64,000 bases of DNA from Aureimonas jatrophae. GTDB lineage: Bacteria; Pseudomonadota; Alphaproteobacteria; Rhizobiales; Rhizobiaceae. The stretch covers positions 186,001-250,000 of the forward strand of contig NZ_FNIT01000001.1 in the NCBI RefSeq assembly GCF_900104035.1, read 5' to 3'. The stretch's first letter is position 1. Every line of letters begins with the position of its first letter. Below the pieces are notes generated by a model. It saw only the letters and a program-made list of their open reading frames with translations, was not told the DNA's origin and made no database searches. Position numbers and translations under genes: made by a program. This document shows, piece after piece, positions 9,057 through 17,638 of the stretch.

Positions 9057-10217
9057 ATGCGCGTCGGCATCGTAGGGTTGGGATTTCGTCTCGGCTACCT
9101 TGGACACGTCTTCACCGCGATCGACGGCGACGTGGATATCGTGGGCTACGTCGATCCGGCGCCGGCAGGACTGCCGGGTCTGGAGGCCAAGAGCATCTCG
9201 GCCGGCACCCGCTACGAGACGCTCGCCGAACTGATCGCCGCCGGTCCGCTCGACCTCCTGATGATCGGGTCGCCCAACCATCTGCATCTCGACCATATTC
9301 GCGAAGGGCTCGAGGCCGGCCTCAAGGTCTTCTGCGAGAAGCCGGTCGTGATCTCCGTGGACGAGAGCTACGAGCTGGCCCGGCTGATGGCGCGCTTCGG
9401 CGAGGATCGGCTGATGATCGGCCTCGTTCTGCGCTATTCGCCGCTCTACCGCGACCTGCGCGCCGCGCAGGCCGAGGGCGCGATCGGCGACGTGGTGTCG
9501 ATCGAGGCCTCCGAGCATATCGAGCCCTATCACGGCGCCTTCTTCATGCGCGACTGGCGGCGCTACGAGCGCTACAGCGGCTCGTTCATGCTGGAGAAAT
9601 GCTGCCACGACCTCGATCTCTACAACGGCGTGGTCGGTGCGCGGCCCGAGCGCGTGGCGAGCTTCGGTGGCCGCAAGAGCTTCGTGCCCGCCAACGATCC
9701 GGCCCAGCGCGGCGTCAACGACCTCGAGCTCTTTCACCGCAAGCCCAGCGGCTGGCTCGGCTCCGACAAGGTGTTCGACAGCGACGGCGACATCATCGAC
9801 TATCAGGTCGCCATCATCGAATACGCCAACGGGGTCGGCATGAACTTCCATACCAACCTGAACGTGCCCGACCAGTTTCGCCGCTTCTGCGTGATGGGCT
9901 CGCGCGGCATGGCGGAAGGGGACTTCGTACGCGGTTTCCTTCACGTCCATGAGGGCATGGGCAACCGGCGCATCATCGATCGCACCTATGCCAACGAGAC
10001 GGCGCTCTCGCAGCATTACGGCGCCGACGAGCAGATGGCGGCCGACATCATCGCGCATGTCCGGCACGGCCGTCCGCTTCCGGTCTCGACGCGCGACGCG
10101 CTAGAGGCCGGCATCCTGGCGCTGGCGATGGACGAGGCGCGCACCCAGCGCAGCGTGGTCGATCTGCGCCCGGTCTGGGATCGCTTCGACGAGGCGCGCA
10201 TGGCCCGCGCGGCGTAA
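9057..10217 (+). CDS. Gfo/Idh/MocA family NAD(P)-dependent oxidoreductase
   Basis: This is a 386-residue sugar-type dehydrogenase. The N-terminal Rossmann fold has the dinucleotide motif GIVGLGFRLGYLG (residues 4-16), with CEKPVVIS (about 94) supplying the conserved EKP lysine. The C-terminal alpha/beta domain contains LEKCCHDLDLYN (about 179), which holds the HD pair typical of the catalytic region in this family. It is the first gene of an operon with two ABC permeases, a binding protein and an ATPase. It probably oxidises or epimerises the imported sugar or a derivative; the substrate is not readable. A GH109-like or amino-sugar dehydrogenase role is possible given the hexosaminidase in the same locus. 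Confidence 0.9.
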   Translation: MRVGIVGLGFRLGYLGHVFTAIDGDVDIVGYVDPAPAGLPGLEAKSISAGTRYETLAELIAAGPLDLLMIGSPNHLHLDHIREGLEAGLKVFCEKPVVISVDESYELARLMARFGEDRLMIGLVLRYSPLYRDLRAAQAEGAIGDVVSIEASEHIEPYHGAFFMRDWRRYERYSGSFMLEKCCHDLDLYNGVVGARPERVASFGGRKSFVPANDPAQRGVNDLELFHRKPSGWLGSDKVFDSDGDIIDYQVAIIEYANGVGMNFHTNLNVPDQFRRFCVMGSRGMAEGDFVRGFLHVHEGMGNRRIIDRTYANETALSQHYGADEQMAADIIAHVRHGRPLPVSTRDALEAGILALAMDEARTQRSVVDLRPVWDRFDEARMARAA

Positions 10218-10232
10218 AGGGAAGGGATCCGC

Positions 10233-11117
10233 TTGACCGCACAGCGCACCGCTGTCCTGTTCGCCTGGGCCCTGCTTCTGCCGGCTCTCCTGTATGTCAC
10301 CGCGATCGTCGCCTACCCGTTGGTCGAGACGGTGATCCTTTCCTTCACGGACGCCTCGCTGCGCCGCACCTCGGACTGGGTGGGCTGGGCGAACTACGAG
10401 CGCATCTTCAATCCGACCTTTGCCGAGGTGATCGGGCGCACGTTTATCTGGACCTTCTTCTCGGTGTCCCTGAAGATGGTGATCGGCATCTTCGGTGCGA
10501 CGCTGCTGAATGCCGCGGTGCCCGGCCGCGCGCTGTTCCGCGTCCTCACCATGCCGCCCTGGATCGTGCCCATGGCGATCGGCATCTTCATGTGGGGCTG
10601 GATGTACAACGGCCAGTTCGGGATGATCTCGGGCCTGCTGCAGCGCTTCGGCTTCGTGGACGGTCCGGTCGCCTTCCTCGCCAATGGCGGCACCGCCTTC
10701 TGGGCGACGGTGATCACCGACGTCTGGATCGGCGTGCCTCTCGTCACCCTTTACATGCTCGCCGCCATGCAGGCGATCCCGCAGGATCTCTACGAGGCGG
10801 CCTGGACCGACGGGGCGGGGCGCTTCTACCGCTTCCGGCGCATCACGCTGCCGCTGATCGTTCCGGCGATCATCACCATGTCGATGCTGTCGCTGATCGC
10901 GACCTTCAACTCCTTCGACATCATCTGGATCCTGACGCGCGGCGGCCCGAGCGGGCAGACCACGACCATGATCATCGATACCTACAACACGGCGATCGGC
11001 TCGAAGCGCTACGGCGAGGGCGCCGCGCGCGCGGTCCTGATCTGCCTGTTCCTGTCGGTCTTCTCGCTTCTCTACTTCCGCGTCACGAGCCGCTTGTCGA
11101 AGGGGATGGTGCGATGA
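10233..11117 (+). CDS. Carbohydrate ABC transporter permease (MalF/UgpA type)
   Basis: This inner-membrane permease has 294 residues and about six transmembrane segments. The cytoplasmic EAA loop reads YEAAWTDGAGRFYRFRRITLPL (about residues 183-204; the usual EAAxxDGA...I.LPL pattern), where the ATPase docks. It starts with TTG, supported by AAAGGGAAGGGA just upstream, and there is no better ATG. It overlaps the next permease gene by four bases. It belongs to the CUT1 sugar importer encoded here with the partners at 11114, 12001 and 13303. Confidence 0.93.
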   Translation: MTAQRTAVLFAWALLLPALLYVTAIVAYPLVETVILSFTDASLRRTSDWVGWANYERIFNPTFAEVIGRTFIWTFFSVSLKMVIGIFGATLLNAAVPGRALFRVLTMPPWIVPMAIGIFMWGWMYNGQFGMISGLLQRFGFVDGPVAFLANGGTAFWATVITDVWIGVPLVTLYMLAAMQAIPQDLYEAAWTDGAGRFYRFRRITLPLIVPAIITMSMLSLIATFNSFDIIWILTRGGPSGQTTTMIIDTYNTAIGSKRYGEGAARAVLICLFLSVFSLLYFRVTSRLSKGMVR

Positions 11118-11974
11118 CGACGCGCTCGGCGATGATCTCGCGCTACCGCTGGTGGGAGGTGGTGCTGATCTATTGCGGCATCGCCGTCTTCCTGAGCTTC
11201 GTGCTCGCGCCGTTCGTGGAAGGCTTCCTGGTTTCCCTGAAGCCTCTCTCCCTCCTGTTCTCGACGCCCTATTCCTTCTGGCCGGAGAACGGATCGCTCG
11301 ACGCCTATCGCACCATGTGGACCAGCGTGCCGGGCTTCGGCTGGTACATCTTCAACTCCTTCCTGATCTCGTTCAGCGTGACGGCGGTGGTGCTGGTTCT
11401 GGTCGTGCCGGCCGCCTACGCCTTTGCGCGCTTCGAGTTCCGGGGGGCGGGCATCACGCTCGCCGCCTTCCTGGCGGTGAACATGTTCTCGGGCGCGGTG
11501 CTGATCATTCCGTTGTTCCGGCTGATGCGCTCGATGGGCGTCCTCAACACCTATCTCGCCATGATCGTGCCGGGGGTCGCGTTTCTGATCCCCTCCGCGA
11601 TCTGGCTGCTGCGCACCTACATGCTGCGCATTCCGCGCGAGCTGCACGAGGCGGCCTACATGGACGGGGCGGGCTACCTCTACACGCTGCGCCGCGTCGT
11701 GCTGCCGATCGCCATGCCCGGCATCACGGTGGTCGCCATCACGACCTTCATCGGCGCCTATGCCCAGCAGTTCATCTACGCGCTGACCTTCAACTCGCGC
11801 ACCGAATACATGCCGCTCCCGGTTGGCCTCTTCGCCTATTTCGGCAAGCAGGAGGTCATCTGGAACGAGCTCATGGCCGCCAGCTTCGTGGGCATCGCCC
11901 CGGCCATGGTCCTGATCTTCTTCATGCAGCGCTACCTCGTGGCGGGCCTGACCGCCGGCGCGGTGAAGTCGTGA
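11114..11974 (+). CDS. Carbohydrate ABC transporter permease (MalG/UgpE type)
   Basis: This is the second inner-membrane subunit of the sugar importer: 286 residues, about six transmembrane segments, and an EAA loop at HEAAYMDGAGYLYTLRRVVLP (around residue 178). Its ATG overlaps the TGA of the preceding permease (ATGA), indicating translational coupling. The C-terminal membrane segments end in the usual short tail. Together with the MalF-like subunit it forms the heterodimeric pore of a CUT1-type transporter. Confidence 0.93.
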   Translation: MTTRSAMISRYRWWEVVLIYCGIAVFLSFVLAPFVEGFLVSLKPLSLLFSTPYSFWPENGSLDAYRTMWTSVPGFGWYIFNSFLISFSVTAVVLVLVVPAAYAFARFEFRGAGITLAAFLAVNMFSGAVLIIPLFRLMRSMGVLNTYLAMIVPGVAFLIPSAIWLLRTYMLRIPRELHEAAYMDGAGYLYTLRRVVLPIAMPGITVVAITTFIGAYAQQFIYALTFNSRTEYMPLPVGLFAYFGKQEVIWNELMAASFVGIAPAMVLIFFMQRYLVAGLTAGAVKS

Positions 11975-12000
11975 CGCCAACTCCAACAACGGGAGCCCCG

Positions 12001-13227
12001 ATGAGAACGCCCCTTTCCCTTCTGGCCGCCGGCGCGTTCGCGCTTCTCGGCTCGACCGCCCTGCCCACTCTGGCCAGCGCCGAGGACATCAGCTTCATCT
12101 ATTGCGGCGACAAGGTCGGCCCGGTCCACCAGCGCGTGATCGGCGAGTGGAACGCGGCCAACCCGGACGACCAGGTGAAGACCGAGGTCGTGGGCTGGGA
12201 GCAGTGCCAGGACAAGGCGACGACGCTGGCCGCCGCCGGTACGCCGGTGGGCCTGGCCTATGTCGGCTCGCGCACGCTCAAGGAGTTCGCGCAGAACGAC
12301 CTCATCGTCCCGATCCCGATGACGGATGCCGAGAAGGCGAGCTACTTCCCCAACATCGTCGACACGATCACCTTCGAGGACAAGCAGTGGGGCGTTCCCA
12401 TCGCCTTCTCGACCAAGGCTCTGTTCTGGAACAAGGACCTCTTCAAGCAGGCCGGCCTCGACCCGGAGAAGCCGCCCACGACCTGGGCCGAAGAGATCGA
12501 GATGGCCAAGACCATCAAGGAGAAGACCGGCAAGGCCGGCTTCGGTCTCGTCGCCAAGACCTTCGACAACACGATGCACCAGTTCCTGCACTGGGTGTAC
12601 ACCAACAACGGGCGCATCACCGACGCCGAGGGCAACGTCACGCTCGACAGCCCCGAGGTTCTGGCGGCCCTCAAGGCCGTGAAGGATATCACGCCCTATT
12701 CCGAGGAAGGCCCGACCGCGTACGAGCAGAACGAGGTTCGCGCGATCTTCCTCGACGGGCAGATCGGCATGATCCACAACTCGACCGGCGCCATTCCCCG
12801 CCTGAAGGGCACGAAGATCGACTGGGGCGTCGCCAATCTCCCGCTCGGCCCCGAGGCCAAGGGCCCCGGCACGCTGCTGATCACCGACAGTCTGGCGGTT
12901 TTCAACGGATCGGGCGTCGAGGAGAAGGCGATCGAGTTCGCAAAGTACATCACCGCGCCCGCGGTGCAGGAGGAATACGAGCTGACCGGTGACGACGGCC
13001 TCGTGCCGCTGCGCCCCTCGGCCAACGTCGACAAGTTCGTCGCCGAGAACCCGGACTGGAAGCCCTTCATCGACGGCATCAAGTCGGGCGGTCCCGAGCC
13101 CCTGTTCACGGACTACAAGGGCTTTCAGAACGCCATGATCACGATGGTCCAGTCGGTGGTCACCGGCCAGGCGACGCCGGAGGACGCGATCAAGACCGCG
13201 TCCGCCGAGATCGAGCGCTTCAAGTAA
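12001..13227 (+). CDS. Extracellular sugar-binding protein of ABC transporter
   Basis: This 408-residue periplasmic binding protein (family 1, MalE-like) feeds the ABC importer. Residues 1-27 are a Sec signal peptide ending in LASA before EDISF. The mature protein has the two-lobe pattern, including VGWEQCQDKATTLAAAGTP, IPIAFSTKALFWNKDLF and FLDGQIGMIHNSTGAI. GGGAG precedes the ATG by five bases. The gene is followed by a strong hairpin, which often marks a highly expressed binding-protein cistron. The ligand is unknown; the co-encoded hexosaminidase makes an amino-sugar oligomer plausible. Confidence 0.92.
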   Translation: MRTPLSLLAAGAFALLGSTALPTLASAEDISFIYCGDKVGPVHQRVIGEWNAANPDDQVKTEVVGWEQCQDKATTLAAAGTPVGLAYVGSRTLKEFAQNDLIVPIPMTDAEKASYFPNIVDTITFEDKQWGVPIAFSTKALFWNKDLFKQAGLDPEKPPTTWAEEIEMAKTIKEKTGKAGFGLVAKTFDNTMHQFLHWVYTNNGRITDAEGNVTLDSPEVLAALKAVKDITPYSEEGPTAYEQNEVRAIFLDGQIGMIHNSTGAIPRLKGTKIDWGVANLPLGPEAKGPGTLLITDSLAVFNGSGVEEKAIEFAKYITAPAVQEEYELTGDDGLVPLRPSANVDKFVAENPDWKPFIDGIKSGGPEPLFTDYKGFQNAMITMVQSVVTGQATPEDAIKTASAEIERFK

Positions 13228-13240
13228 GGTCACCCCTGCT

Positions 13241-13271
13241 GGTCCGGGACCGCGTCGAGCGGCCCCGGACC
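13241..13271 (+). terminator. Intercistronic hairpin between binding protein and ATPase genes
   Basis: GGTCCGGG pairs with CCCGGACC, and a second CCGC/GCGG stem continues inside with a GTCGA loop. There is no T-run afterwards. Such a structure after a binding-protein gene more often stabilises the upstream mRNA or attenuates the downstream gene than fully terminates transcription; this role is inferred. Confidence 0.6.
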
Positions 13272-13302
13272 TCGTTCCTTTCACGGTCGGAGTTCTAAGC
13301 CC

Positions 13303-14430
13303 TTGGGTCAGCTCAACCTCGTCGACGTTCGCAAGCGCTTCGAGACCTTCGAGGTCATCAAGGGCGTGCGCCTCGAAGTGCGCGACGGCGAGTTCGTTGT
13401 GTTCGTGGGACCGTCCGGCTGCGGAAAGTCGACGCTCCTGCGCATGATCGCGGGCCTCGAGGAGATCACGAGCGGCGACCTCCTGATCGACGGCAAGCGC
13501 GTCAACGACCTGCCGCCCGTGCGGCGCGGCATCGCGATGGTGTTCCAGTCCTACGCGCTCTACCCGCACATGACGGTGTTCGAGAACATCGCCTTTCCCC
13601 TGCGCGTCGAGGGCATGGCGGAGGAGACGATCGCCGAGCGCGTCAACCATGCCGCGCGCATCCTCCATCTCGACCAGCGCCTTCAGCAGCGCCCCGGCGC
13701 CTTGTCGGGCGGCCAGCGCCAGCGCGTCGCGATCGGTCGCGCCATCGTGCGCCAGCCCAAGATCTTCCTGTTCGATGAGCCGCTGTCGAACCTTGATGCG
13801 GCGTTGCGCGGCGACATGCGCATCGAGCTTGCCAAGCTCCACCGCCAGCTGCGCGCCACCATGATCTACGTCACCCACGATCAGATCGAGGCCATGACCA
13901 TGGCGGACCGGATCGTGGTGCTGAACGCCGGCGAGATCTCGCAGATCGGCGCGCCGCTCGAACTCTATCACAAGCCCGCCAACCTCTTTGTCGCCGGCTT
14001 CATCGGCAACCCGCGCATGAACACGATCCCCGTCACGTGCCGGGGCGTGTCGGAGGGCGGCGTCGAGGTCGAGTACCGCGGCCAGCGACTTCTCGTGCCC
14101 GTGCGGCCCCATGCCGCCGTCGAGGGTCAGGCGATGACGCTGGGCGTGCGACCGGAGGATGTGGGGACCGGCGAGGGAGATCTGCGCCTCGACCTCGTGC
14201 CGACGGTCATCGAACGCCTGGGCGCGCAGACGGTCGCCTACGCCTCGATCGGCGGGGGAGAAGAGAACTTCTGCGCGATGCTGCCCGGCGCTGCGGCGGT
14301 CAAGGTCGGCGAGCCGATGCGGGCCACCATCCGCGCGGCGGACTGCCATCTCTTCGATAGCGCGGGGCAGGCGTTCGAGCGGCGTGTCGAGCTGACGGCG
14401 ATCGATCCGAAGCTCTTCACGGCCGCCTGA
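13303..14430 (+). CDS. Sugar ABC transporter ATP-binding protein (MalK/UgpC type)
   Basis: This is the 375-residue ATPase subunit of the importer. Walker A is GPSGCGKST (about residue 37), the Q-loop is MVFQSYALYPHMTV (about 79), the signature is LSGGQRQR (about 133), Walker B is IFLFDEPLSNLD (about 155) and the switch histidine is in VTHDQ (about 191). The C-terminal third has the MalK-type regulatory OB folds (TOBE). It begins with TTG; GGAG lies 11 bases upstream. It stands 75 bases after the binding-protein gene, beyond the hairpin, and converges on the PLP-enzyme gene with only four bases between their stops. Confidence 0.93.
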   Translation: MGQLNLVDVRKRFETFEVIKGVRLEVRDGEFVVFVGPSGCGKSTLLRMIAGLEEITSGDLLIDGKRVNDLPPVRRGIAMVFQSYALYPHMTVFENIAFPLRVEGMAEETIAERVNHAARILHLDQRLQQRPGALSGGQRQRVAIGRAIVRQPKIFLFDEPLSNLDAALRGDMRIELAKLHRQLRATMIYVTHDQIEAMTMADRIVVLNAGEISQIGAPLELYHKPANLFVAGFIGNPRMNTIPVTCRGVSEGGVEVEYRGQRLLVPVRPHAAVEGQAMTLGVRPEDVGTGEGDLRLDLVPTVIERLGAQTVAYASIGGGEENFCAMLPGAAAVKVGEPMRATIRAADCHLFDSAGQAFERRVELTAIDPKLFTAA

Positions 14431-14434
14431 GGCG

Positions 14435-15538
14435 CTACCAGACCAGACCTCGCGCGGCGACCGGAACGACCTGCGTGACGCGTCCGTCGCGGTGGAAGAC
14501 GACGTGATCGAAGAGGTTCGACACCACACAGGTGTGGTTCGGCACGATACGCAGGACGTCGCCGATCGCCGGCCCTTCGCCCGTCACGGCCGACAGGTCG
14601 AGGACGCCGTGCTCCTCGGAGAGCGATGCGATCCGCGCCTCCGGCCAATCCTCGACATGGCCATAGTCCCGGAAGCCGAGCAGATCCGAGGTCAGCGCCT
14701 TGGAGCCGGCGTCGATCACCGCGCGCTCGCGCGTCGGCCGCGAGACGACGGTCGCCAGCACGTGCATGGCGCAGTCGTCCCAGCCGCAGGCGCCGGCCCG
14801 CACCATCGAGCGGTCGTTATAGATGTAGGTGCCGGCGCGGTGCTCCGTCGCGCTGGGCACGAGATGCGCCTGGAAGACGCCGGGCGTGCCGCCGTTGCTG
14901 ACGACCGGACAGGGGAGGCCAGCCGTCTCCAGCATCGCTCTTGCGTCCGACAGGAAGCGCTCGACGCTCCCGTGCGCATCGCCAGGCGGAAAGGTCATGA
15001 TGCCGCCGAGCCGCAGTCCCGGTTCCGCCGCGATGCGTCGGGCGAGGTCGAGAGCGTCCGCAGGCGCCTGGACGCCGCAGCGCCCGCCGCCCGTGTCGCA
15101 TTCCACCAGAACCGTGAGCGGCTTGACCGCGTCGCGGAAGGCTGCGCCCAGCGCCTCCACCGTGGCGCGGCTGTCCGCCACGACCGTGAGGCGGGCCACG
15201 CGCTCGTTGAGGCGTCGGAGCGGCTCGTGTTTCCCGGGACCCAGAATGTTGAACGTGATGAGGATGTCCTCGACACCCTCGCTGGCGAAGGCTTCGGCCT
15301 CGCTGACCTTCTGGCAGGTGATGCCGACCGCGCCGGCCTCCAACTGCTGGTGGGCGAGGGCCGGGATCTTGTGCGTCTTGATGTGGGGTCGAAAGCGCAG
15401 CCCGTGCGCGTCCATGTAGTCCTGGACGCGCTGGACGTTGCGCTCCACCCGTGCCTCGTCGATCACGGCGCGCGGCGTCGAGACCGCGTCGAGCGGTGTC
15501 CCGACGGCGGGCAGGAAGTCGGTCTCGATGGTGCTCAT
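14435..15538 (-). CDS. D-threonine aldolase/D-serine dehydratase-like PLP enzyme (DSD1 family)
   Basis: This 367-residue PLP enzyme of fold type III has an alanine-racemase-like N-terminal barrel. RPHIKTHK (residues 50-57) supplies the Schiff-base lysine. Near the C-terminus PNHTC gives the His/Cys pair that binds the divalent metal in D-serine dehydratases and D-threonine aldolases. Such enzymes act on D-beta-hydroxy amino acids. It overlaps the M81 peptidase gene by four bases and is last in a three-gene minus-strand unit. The precise reaction (aldolase or dehydratase) cannot be told from sequence. The pairing with peptidases hints at D-amino acids in the substrate. Confidence 0.88.
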   Translation of the reverse strand: MSTIETDFLPAVGTPLDAVSTPRAVIDEARVERNVQRVQDYMDAHGLRFRPHIKTHKIPALAHQQLEAGAVGITCQKVSEAEAFASEGVEDILITFNILGPGKHEPLRRLNERVARLTVVADSRATVEALGAAFRDAVKPLTVLVECDTGGGRCGVQAPADALDLARRIAAEPGLRLGGIMTFPPGDAHGSVERFLSDARAMLETAGLPCPVVSNGGTPGVFQAHLVPSATEHRAGTYIYNDRSMVRAGACGWDDCAMHVLATVVSRPTRERAVIDAGSKALTSDLLGFRDYGHVEDWPEARIASLSEEHGVLDLSAVTGEGPAIGDVLRIVPNHTCVVSNLFDHVVFHRDGRVTQVVPVAARGLVW

Positions 15539-17013
15539 GCGCTATACTCCGATCCGGCGTGAGGATCGTCCGTGATGGGCCAGATGTCACGAGGCGCGCG
15601 ACGGTAGGGCGTGCGGGCGGGATCGTTGGGATAGGGCGTTCCCGCCGAGCAGTAGAGGATCTCGCTGGCGATCGGTGCGAAGGCCGCATGGAAGTGGTTG
15701 GTGGACTTGATCAGGAGGATTCGCCTCGCCGCGGGATCGATCCCCAGCGCGGTGAAAAGACTCGGATCGAAGCTCTGCGCGCGGACCGTGTTGAGGATGA
15801 CGTCGGTCCCGTCCGGCAAGCGGATATGAGCGGCATCGCCAAACGGCGCGAGACTCTCTCCGAACCGCATCTGCGCATCGCGCGCAAGCCGCACCACCTC
15901 GACCCGTGCGTCGATCGGGTTCCCCGTACCGGGCGCCGACTTCGCGCCGAAGCGCAGCGGTATGGTGGCGCCTTCGCCGGCCGCCATGCAGATGGATACG
16001 GCGACGGGGTCCCAGATCGTTCCGACCGCGACGCCTTCGGCGCCCTGCCGCATCAGCTCAGTGAGGATCACCGTCGCATCGCCAGCCGTTCCGCCGCCCG
16101 GATTGTCCCAGACGTCGGCGATCACGACGGGGCCGCGCGCCGCAGCGGTCGCGCGCCGCGTGGCGTCCTCGGGCCCCATCTGGGGCACCATGAACGTGCC
16201 GCGATGACGGAAGAGCTCGAGCCCGATCCGCCGCGCCAGCGCGTCGCCATGGGCCTGCGCACCGTCGGTCACGACGAGGACCTTGGTACCCATCTCCGGG
16301 ACGTCGCCCGCCATGAAACCATGGATCACGGAGATCGACAGGACCAGGGGATCGTCCCGTTCGGTGCGCCGCATGTCGTCGACGATGCCGCGCATCGGGG
16401 CGCGAGAGGTCGGAAAGACGTCGATCATGCGGCAGTCGAAGACGCTGATGGCGGGGCGCACGCGCTTCTCCAGCGCATCACCCGCCAGGCGCCAGAGATC
16501 GCGGGCGGCGTCGACGAAATCGGTATGAGGGAATTCCTTGAAGGCGACGAGAAGGTCGCTCGCCGCAACGCGTCGACGCGTCAGGTGGCTGTGCGGATCG
16601 AGCGTCGCTCCGATCAGGGCGCCGGGTCCCGCGATCGCGCGCACGCGTTCCAGAAGGTCGCCTTCCGCATCCTCGTAGCCGTCCGCGACCATCGCCCCGT
16701 GCAGCCCGAGAAGCACGGCATCCACCGGCAGGGCGGCGCGCAACTGCCCGAGGATCTCGTCGCGCAGGGACTCGTAGGCCTCTCGGTTCAGAAGCCCGGC
16801 CGGGTCCGCCCAGGCCGCCGTGCCCTCGATCAAGGTCCAGCCGCGGCGTCGCGCTTCCGCTCGCCCCACCGTGACGACCGCGGTGCAGAGCGTCGGCGTC
16901 TCCGGGTGACGGCCGGGCGGCGCATAGAGCGAGGCCTCGAAGGCGCGGCGATCGATGCAGATCGGCGAGAACGTGTTGGTTTCCGTGGCGAGCGCGGCGG
17001 TGAAGATTCGCAA
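15535..17013 (-). CDS. M81 family (MlrC-like) metallopeptidase, copy 1
   Basis: This 492-residue protein is in the M81/MlrC family, whose namesake cleaves linearised microcystin, a peptide rich in D-amino acids. The sequence has the DUF1485 N-terminal part (ALATETNTFSP, LLGLHGAMVADGYEDAEGD, TLDPHSHLT) and the MlrC C-terminal part (DVWDNPGGGTAGD). It starts with TTG at 17013, preceded by GGAGGG at a distance of eight bases. It is translated between the NTF2-like gene (24-base gap) and the PLP-enzyme gene (four-base overlap). It is clearly different from the second M81 copy at 20841. Substrate unknown. Confidence 0.88.
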   Translation of the reverse strand: MRIFTAALATETNTFSPICIDRRAFEASLYAPPGRHPETPTLCTAVVTVGRAEARRRGWTLIEGTAAWADPAGLLNREAYESLRDEILGQLRAALPVDAVLLGLHGAMVADGYEDAEGDLLERVRAIAGPGALIGATLDPHSHLTRRRVAASDLLVAFKEFPHTDFVDAARDLWRLAGDALEKRVRPAISVFDCRMIDVFPTSRAPMRGIVDDMRRTERDDPLVLSISVIHGFMAGDVPEMGTKVLVVTDGAQAHGDALARRIGLELFRHRGTFMVPQMGPEDATRRATAAARGPVVIADVWDNPGGGTAGDATVILTELMRQGAEGVAVGTIWDPVAVSICMAAGEGATIPLRFGAKSAPGTGNPIDARVEVVRLARDAQMRFGESLAPFGDAAHIRLPDGTDVILNTVRAQSFDPSLFTALGIDPAARRILLIKSTNHFHAAFAPIASEILYCSAGTPYPNDPARTPYRRAPRDIWPITDDPHAGSEYSA

Positions 17014-17037
17014 GGCGCAGGCCCTCCGTCGAGGGCG

Positions 17038-17529
17038 TCAGCCCTTGGGCATCGGGTAGGGCAGGTAGCCCACGAAGCCGGTGATGCGCCAACCGTCGCC
17101 GGTCCGGCGGCACTGGTAGAGCGTCTGCCAGTTCATCGCGTCGAACGACCCGTCCGCCAGCCGGATGCCGCCGTCGAAGCACTTGCGGGCGAGCGCGCGG
17201 TCACCGTCGATCTGGACGGCCTCGAGCCGGGTGGTTCGGAAGATTGCGTCGCGCGGGTCTTCCGCGAAGCGAAGGCGCGAGAAGCCTTGGGCCTGCCGCA
17301 GCCATTCGCGACGATAGGCATCGAGCGTCGGGAAGGCGAGGCGCCAGTCCGCGGGATCGGGCAGCCGGCGCGCATCGATCGCCGAAAACTCGGCGTCCAC
17401 GAAATCGCCCGACACGGCAGCCCAGTCGCCTGCCAGAAAGGCGTCGATGTCGCGCTCGACCAGCATCTGCCAGATGGCGTGCCGATCCGCGTCGGCGGAG
17501 GAAAACGGGTTAGCGAACGGGTCTCGCAT
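17038..17529 (-). CDS. NTF2-like (SnoaL-type fold) protein of unknown function
   Basis: This is a small protein of 163 residues, with the helix-rich start and the FxGDW, RRTGDGWRITGFVGYLPYP pattern of NTF2-like cone-shaped folds. Such proteins bind small hydrophobic ligands or act as isomerases or dehydratases; no catalytic pair can be assigned here. The ATG at 17529 is preferred; a GTG at 17541 would add four residues but abuts the regulatory box at 17542. Neither start has a good ribosome site. It is the first gene of the minus-strand unit with M81 copy 1 and the PLP enzyme, divergent from ridA. Confidence 0.7.
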   Translation of the reverse strand: MRDPFANPFSSADADRHAIWQMLVERDIDAFLAGDWAAVSGDFVDAEFSAIDARRLPDPADWRLAFPTLDAYRREWLRQAQGFSRLRFAEDPRDAIFRTTRLEAVQIDGDRALARKCFDGGIRLADGSFDAMNWQTLYQCRRTGDGWRITGFVGYLPYPMPKG

Positions 17530-17541
17530 CGACGGGCGCAC

Positions 17542-17555
17542 TTAAAAAATTTTCA
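17542..17555. promoter_or_regulatory. GAAAAT-type box, probable RpiR operator 3
   Basis: TTAAAAAATTTTCA, or TGAAAATTTTTTAA on the minus strand, lies 13 bases before the NTF2-like ATG. It contains the TGAAAAT half-site of the 8944 box but a poorer second half. It probably controls the minus-strand unit. The match alone is weak; its position opposite the 17614 box makes it more credible. Confidence 0.4.
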
Positions 17556-17613
17556 GAACGGCGGTTTCCACTGGCAAAAATCCGTCGATCATGGTCGGCT
17601 GTCAACGAGACGC

Positions 17614-17626
17614 GAAAATAATTTGC
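17614..17626. promoter_or_regulatory. GAAAAT-type box, probable RpiR operator 4
   Basis: GAAAATAATTTGC lies 13 bases before the ridA ATG. It is nearly identical to the box at 9018 (GCGAAAATA is shared), so the two plus-strand units of the locus would answer to the same regulator. Confidence 0.5.
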
Positions 17627-17638
17627 ATGGGGGCGGCC

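Noticed and set aside
11932-14529. Minus-strand open frame of 865 codons across the binding protein and ATPase genes.
   Set aside because: It is antisense to two textbook ABC genes and shows no motif.
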